DNA of 9,866 bases from CAZGUX01 sp046160045. Lineage in GTDB: Bacteria > Acidobacteriota > Terriglobia > Bryobacterales > Bryobacteraceae. Below, one piece after another: positions 6,612 to 9,866 of this stretch. The position numbers and the translations under genes are program-made. Under the pieces are notes generated by a model that made no database searches, was not told the origin of the DNA, and saw nothing but the letters and a program-made list of their open reading frames with translations. The stretch covers positions 1 to 9,866 of the forward strand of contig JBJXGR010000331.1 of the NCBI GenBank assembly GCA_046160045.1. The letters run 5' to 3'. The first letter of the stretch is position 1; each line of letters begins with the position of its first letter.

Positions 6612-7523
6612 ATGATGAACTGCAAGCAGCCGGAACTCTATGCCCTGAACGCCGAGCGAAGGACTGCGGGCTTCGAGACCGAGGACCAAGTGCGCCACGA
6701 GATGATCTGGCAGCACATCCGAGGCGAAGGTCAGCCCGGAATGCCGGCTCATCTTTCTGGCTGCCGCGACTGCCGGGAACTGGCGGAGAGCTTCCGGCGG
6801 CTCGACCAAACCCTGCACTCGAAGACGGCCACGACGTTGGCCGTGTGTCCACCGCCCGAAGTCCTGGCGGATTATCAGCACGGACTGCTGGATCCAGATC
6901 ACCGTGAGAAGGTCGCCCGGCACCTGGAAGCCTGCGATCTCTGTCGCGGAGAGATCGACTGGCTGCGTGAAACGGCACCGCAGGCAAAGGTTGTGGAGAT
7001 CTCGCGGAGAAAAGTGTTTCTCTGGGTTGGCTCGGCGGCCGCGGCAATCATGGCCGGCTTTTTCGGTTGGCAGGCCACAGGCCCTCAGTCTCCCTACGCC
7101 GACCTGGCGGCGGTTCCTGGGATTGACCGCGTTGACCTGTTGAAAACACTGGGAAAGGATGAGTTCGTTCAATCGGCCTTTCTGGCTGGCGTGGATGCCT
7201 ACGGGCGCGGCGACGTGCGGACAGCATTGGCCCGGATGGACGAAATCCTGGCTGGCGACCCACGCAACTCGAGCGCTTTGCTGGTCAAGGGACTGGCCGC
7301 CTACCGGCAGGGAAACGTCCGGGAAGCTCACCGATTGGTTGACACTTCCGAGGAGATCCGGCCAAAGTCCGGGTACCGATGCTGGGTGGCACTTCAGTTT
7401 GCGCTTCTGACCGGCGACAAGACGGGAATCCGGCGCGAGTGCAAACACGTCGAAGGCCATCCCGAATACACCGAGGCGTCGCGGCGGATTGCCCAGGAAG
7501 TGGAGCGGCGCCAGACCATCTAG
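6612..7523 (+). CDS. Membrane anti-sigma factor with two zinc-finger motifs and TPR-like C-terminus
   Basis: 303 residues, directly downstream of the ECF sigma gene and probably co-transcribed; GGCAGG at 6595-6600 sits 11 bases before the ATG. Two HxxxCxxC motifs of the anti-sigma zinc-finger type are visible: H47-C51-C54 (AHLSGCRDC) and H104-C108-C111 (RHLEACDLC), the second preceded by the usual PPPEVLADYQHGLLD helix. The family role is to hold the sigma factor inactive until a signal arrives. A single hydrophobic segment at about 135-154 (KVFLWVGSAAAAIMAGFFGW) would anchor it in the inner membrane with the C-terminus outside. Residues about 185-255 (AFLAGVDAYGRGDVRTALARMDEILAGDPRNSSALLVKGLAAYRQGNVREAH) look like one to two tetratricopeptide-type helix pairs, a possible signal-sensing or protein-binding domain. 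The signal is unknown. It could instead be a zf-HC2 protein that modulates, not inhibits, its sigma factor. Confidence 0.82.
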   Translation: MMNCKQPELYALNAERRTAGFETEDQVRHEMIWQHIRGEGQPGMPAHLSGCRDCRELAESFRRLDQTLHSKTATTLAVCPPPEVLADYQHGLLDPDHREKVARHLEACDLCRGEIDWLRETAPQAKVVEISRRKVFLWVGSAAAAIMAGFFGWQATGPQSPYADLAAVPGIDRVDLLKTLGKDEFVQSAFLAGVDAYGRGDVRTALARMDEILAGDPRNSSALLVKGLAAYRQGNVREAHRLVDTSEEIRPKSGYRCWVALQFALLTGDKTGIRRECKHVEGHPEYTEASRRIAQEVERRQTI

Positions 7524-7543
7524 CCCTCGACGCCCGGAAATGC

Positions 7544-7549
7544 TAGAAC
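7544..7549 (+). promoter_or_regulatory. Candidate extended -10 element before the GH51 remnant
   Basis: TGC-TAGAAC (7541-7549) resembles an extended -10 (TGnTATAAT), with four of six hexamer matches, and ends 6 bases before the ATG at 7556. This would give a leaderless transcript, consistent with no Shine-Dalgarno being present. No good -35 is seen 16-18 bases upstream (the anti-sigma stop codon lies there). The GCTAGA-to-ATG distance is identical to that upstream of the gene at 22. Confidence 0.35.
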
Positions 7550-7555
7550 GGGTTC

Positions 7556-7922
7556 ATGCCCTGCACCACCCGATTTCCATGGAAGCCGGGCATCACCACC
7601 CTTGTCGTTCCGGTAGCCCTCTTCGCCGCCGTACCGCAGGCTCGGATCAAGATCGACATTGACCGCGTGGTGGGAGAAGTCCATCCGCATCTGTTCGGCA
7701 ATTTTGCCGAACACCTGGGCCGCTGTATCTACGGCGGAATCTACGACGAGAAAAGCCCGCTCAGCGATGCCGACGGATTCCGCCGGGACGTCTTTGTGCG
7801 GTTAGAACCGCGGCGAAGTACGCCCGGTCACCCGCAGCGAGGTGCTGCCGATCGACGGGAATTCGTTTGCCTACACCTTTCCCAGGCACTCGCTGTCGAT
7901 TCTCAAGATCACGCTGAAGTAG
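7556..7922 (+). pseudogene. Internally deleted GH51 alpha-L-arabinofuranosidase
   Basis: The first 79 codons encode a likely signal peptide (MPCTTRFPWKPGITTLVVPVALFAAVPQA by segment: hydrophobic core at 13-26) followed by a clear GH51 N-terminus: I-DRVVGEVHPHLFGNFAEHL and GRCIYGGIYDEKSPLSDADG, then FRRDV. After about 7793 the match stops. In another frame, 7806-7922 encodes 38 residues (NRGEVRPVTRSEVLPIDGNS... FPRHSLSILKITLK) that resemble the C-terminal beta-sandwich end of the same enzymes, with a proper TAG stop at 7920-7922. GH51 enzymes are about 500 residues, so roughly 390 residues are missing, including the TIM-barrel core with both catalytic glutamates. The original frame runs on to 7984 with unrelated sequence. 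No arabinofuranosidase activity is possible. Either this is a genuine deletion with frame loss or an assembly error. Confidence 0.8.
7798..7811. repeat. Perfect inverted repeat at the GH51 deletion junction
   Basis: GCGGTT-AG-AACCGC is a perfect 6-bp inverted repeat with a 2-base centre. It falls exactly where the N-terminal GH51 reading frame stops making sense and the out-of-frame C-terminal part begins (7806). It may mark the deletion scar, or be a chance palindrome in GC-rich sequence. Confidence 0.5.
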
Positions 7923-8070
7923 CGAATTCCGAGGAATCCGGACGTCTCAGGGAAATCCCTTATTGCGTCCCAGTCTGGTACTGATAACCTGGGAAACAAT
8001 GTCAGCGCCGCGAAAAGCGTCGGCTGGCGAATCCGGAGGAGGCAGCCGAGGCGGTTGCTTGTAAACCCTG
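7923..8070. other. Intergenic region upstream of the TIGR03790 gene: two short inverted repeats and a 21-codon ORF
   Basis: This 148-base interval holds two 12-bp inverted repeats: ATTCC-GA-GGAAT (7926-7937) and AGGGA-AA-TCCCT (7949-7960). The second could be an operator. TTGCGT (7963-7968) followed after 16 bases by TAACCT (7985-7990) is a weak sigma-70-like pair. A 21-codon ORF (ATG 7999, TAA 8062-8064; peptide starts MSAPRKASAG and is Gly/Ser-rich) has GGGA 5 bases before its ATG and ends 6 bases before the next start, in the same frame; it might be a leader peptide or chance. TGTAAA (8060-8065) is another weak -10-like hexamer close to the ATG at 8071. Confidence 0.3.
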
Positions 8071-9866
8071 ATGAACCCACGGGCGCTGTTTCTGGTCGCG
8101 GTCCTTGGCAGTTCCGCGGCATCGGCTGTCTCCGATGACCCGACATCCGTTGTGATCCTGGTCAACGATCTGGCGCCGCCGGAAGCCGGGACCGGGAAGG
8201 TCGGCTCCAGCCAGTACGTTGGCAACTACTACGCCCAGGCACGAAAAGTCCCCAGGGAAAACATCTTTCACTTCAGTTACCAGATGTCCTGCTGCTCCTA
8301 CAGCCCGGCGGCTTGGGACAGTTGGCACATCAAGTTCGCCGTATTCGAGGAAAAGATTCGCAAGCCACTGCGAAAGTTCCTGGAAGACCGCAAGTTGAAG
8401 GACCGGATCCGGTACATCGTGTCGACGTACGGAGTCCCGACACACCTGGACGATCCGACGGAAAGCCTCTCGGTAGATCAGTTCCTGGCCGCGCTGTATT
8501 CCCCGCGGGCGAACAATCCGGCATCGCAGAATCCGTACTACCATCCGGATCCGGAGAGTTCGCCGCCGAGGTTTCGAGATTTCGTGCGGCCCTGGCCCCA
8601 GTACCTGGTGACGCGCATGGACGGGCCGTCGGCGATGATCGCCAAAGGATTGGTGGACAAAGCGCTGGACGCGGAGCGGGGCATTGACCGGAAGTCGGGC
8701 ATCGGGTACTTCGATCTCCGGGCGAATGGCAGCCTGGCGGATGCCACGATGCGGCGGGCCGACGAACTGTGCCGCAAGGCCGGAATGCGTTGTGTGCTGA
8801 ACGATCAATCCGTGACGCGCAGCATGATCGCCAACGCGCCCGAAACGCTCTGGGCCTGGGGTTGGTACAGCGGCGTCCGGGTCAACGATGTGTATCAGTT
8901 CCAGCCGGGAGCGGTCGGCGCGCAACTTACGTCGTACACGGCCAACAGCATTCGCAGCATGAAAACGGGGACATGGGTTCCGCTCTGGCTGACCCGCGGC
9001 ATCACGGCGACATGGGGAGCTACGGGCGAACCCACGACGGCCGGCTACGCGATGGGCGACAACCTACTGAATCATCTGTGGGCGGGATACAACTTTGCGG
9101 AAGCGGCCTATCTCGCGACTCCGCAGTTGGGTTGGATGATGATCTTCGTCGGTGATCCGCTATACTCGCCGGTGTTCGGTCCTCGCACGGCCCCGCAGGC
9201 GACCGGGTGCTCATTCGAACTACAGTTCTCCCGGCGGTCGTTTTCGTCCGGCGAGGAACAGGGATCGGTGGAAGTGAAGACCGAACCCGGCTGTGCCTGG
9301 ACCGCCGAGATCGACCAGTGGGCCGATCCCAAGGAAGTGGAGCCCAAAGGCTGGTTCCAGGCATCGGACACGACCGGCGCCGGTGACGGCGTGATCCGGT
9401 TCACCATGCGCCGCAATGCGGGCGACATTCCCCGTACAGCATCCATCCGGGTCGCCGACCAGGTAGCTCTGCTGATGCAGCAGAACCCGGATTCGAGAGC
9501 CCCCTATACCGACGTGGCGGCAGTTCATCCGATGGCGGACGCCATTCGCCTGATTCGAGCCTTTGGGGCGGCTCTCCCTTGCGGGACGGAGCGATTCTGC
9601 CCGGACGATCAGATGACCCGGGCCGAACTCGCGGCGCTGCTGGTGCGGGGCGTGTTCGGGCTCAAAGACGATTTCTCGTCTAGCGCCGTGCCCTACTTCG
9701 AGGACGTGCCAACGACACATCCGCTGTTCCGATGGGTTCAGAAACTGGCTGAACTGGGAATCACGCGGGGGTGCTCGGCCGCGCCGGCGAGGTTCTGCCC
9801 GGCCGATCCGGCAACCCGCGCGCAAGCGGCAGTGCTGTTGATCCGCGCGCGCCTGGGGGATTCGTT
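8071..9866 (+). CDS. TIGR03790 family secreted protein with BACON-like and SLH domains (partial, runs off the window)
   Basis: 598 codons are visible with no stop. Residues 1-19 (MNPRALFLVAVLGSSAASA) are a likely signal peptide. Residues about 25-370 form a TIGR03790 domain of unknown function: VVILVNDLAPP, SSQYVGNYYAQARKVPRENI, RIRYIVSTYGVP, SVDQFLAALYSP, then GWYSG, RGITATWGATGEPTTAGYAM and GWMMIFVGDPLYSPVF. Residues about 380-471 (CSFELQFSRRSFSSGEEQGS, then PGCAWTAEID, then NAGDIPRTASIRVADQVALL) resemble a BACON/Ig-like domain of the kind found in secreted enzymes. Two SLH-type repeats follow at about 479-530 and 541-595 (FEDVPTTHPLFRWVQKLAEL... GITRGCS... FCPADPATRAQAAVLLIRA), suggesting attachment to or contact with the cell envelope. 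A TAA in frame at 8062 fixes the start at or very near the ATG; purine-rich GGAGGAGG at 8035-8042 is too far to be its ribosome site. A third SLH repeat probably lies beyond the window. Confidence 0.88.
   Translation, partial: MNPRALFLVAVLGSSAASAVSDDPTSVVILVNDLAPPEAGTGKVGSSQYVGNYYAQARKVPRENIFHFSYQMSCCSYSPAAWDSWHIKFAVFEEKIRKPLRKFLEDRKLKDRIRYIVSTYGVPTHLDDPTESLSVDQFLAALYSPRANNPASQNPYYHPDPESSPPRFRDFVRPWPQYLVTRMDGPSAMIAKGLVDKALDAERGIDRKSGIGYFDLRANGSLADATMRRADELCRKAGMRCVLNDQSVTRSMIANAPETLWAWGWYSGVRVNDVYQFQPGAVGAQLTSYTANSIRSMKTGTWVPLWLTRGITATWGATGEPTTAGYAMGDNLLNHLWAGYNFAEAAYLATPQLGWMMIFVGDPLYSPVFGPRTAPQATGCSFELQFSRRSFSSGEEQGSVEVKTEPGCAWTAEIDQWADPKEVEPKGWFQASDTTGAGDGVIRFTMRRNAGDIPRTASIRVADQVALLMQQNPDSRAPYTDVAAVHPMADAIRLIRAFGAALPCGTERFCPDDQMTRAELAALLVRGVFGLKDDFSSSAVPYFEDVPTTHPLFRWVQKLAELGITRGCSAAPARFCPADPATRAQAAVLLIRARLGDS

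Noticed and set aside
6450..7460. Minus-strand 336-codon frame opposite the sigma/anti-sigma genes
   Set aside because: It covers two genes with clear domains on the other strand and has no recognisable motif.
8002..8925. Minus-strand 307-codon frame opposite the TIGR03790 gene
   Set aside because: The plus strand has a continuous frame with signal peptide and three recognisable domains; the opposite frame is a shadow.
9220..9825. Minus-strand 201-codon frame opposite the SLH region
   Set aside because: Antisense shadow of the BACON/SLH coding region.
1..9866. Mobile element, CRISPR array or defence system
   Set aside because: No transposase, integrase, nuclease, Cas-like motif or regularly spaced repeat array is visible; the only repeats are the short intergenic units at 3013-3116.

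Overview
This 9.9 kb window is GC-rich and comes from a bacterium. Several features point to the Acidobacteriota, probably the Bryobacterales/Solibacter group: a TIGR03790-type secreted protein with Acidobacteria-style SLH repeats (GCS...FCP...TRAQ), a short GC-rich interspersed repeat with the core CGACCGnnAGGGAGCGG, an ECF sigma/zinc-finger membrane anti-sigma pair, and carbohydrate-active enzymes. This assignment rests on remembered family patterns, not on a search.

Layout from left to right: (1) a secreted, metal-dependent amidohydrolase (+, 22-1452); (2) a uroporphyrinogen-decarboxylase-superfamily protein that is not HemE (+, 1554-2948); (3) a non-coding convergent interval (2949-3168) with a hairpin and three units of an interspersed repeat; (4) a large GH63/MGH1-type glycoside hydrolase on the minus strand (5784-3169), whose start overlaps a doubtful small ORF by ATGA; (5) a divergent ECF sigma factor (+, 5983-6603), followed after 8 bases by its likely anti-sigma factor (6612-7523), which has two zinc-finger motifs, one membrane segment and a TPR-like C-terminus; (6) a broken GH51 alpha-L-arabinofuranosidase (7556-7922), in which an intact N-terminus is joined to an out-of-frame C-terminus with the catalytic core missing; (7) a TIGR03790 protein with a BACON-like domain and two SLH domains (+, 8071 to beyond the window end).

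Only the sigma/anti-sigma pair is a convincing functional unit. The other genes look like independently transcribed catabolic or envelope functions: amidohydrolase, GH63 and the former GH51 fit a polymer-degrading soil heterotroph. I see no mobile element, CRISPR array, tRNA or rRNA, and no clear case for a new multi-gene system. The observations most worth a second look are the GH51 deletion remnant with a perfect inverted repeat at its junction, the architecture of the TIGR03790-BACON-SLH protein, the C-terminal extension on the URO-D-like protein, the shared GCTAGA spacing upstream of two start codons, and the possible small ORF coupled to the GH63 gene.
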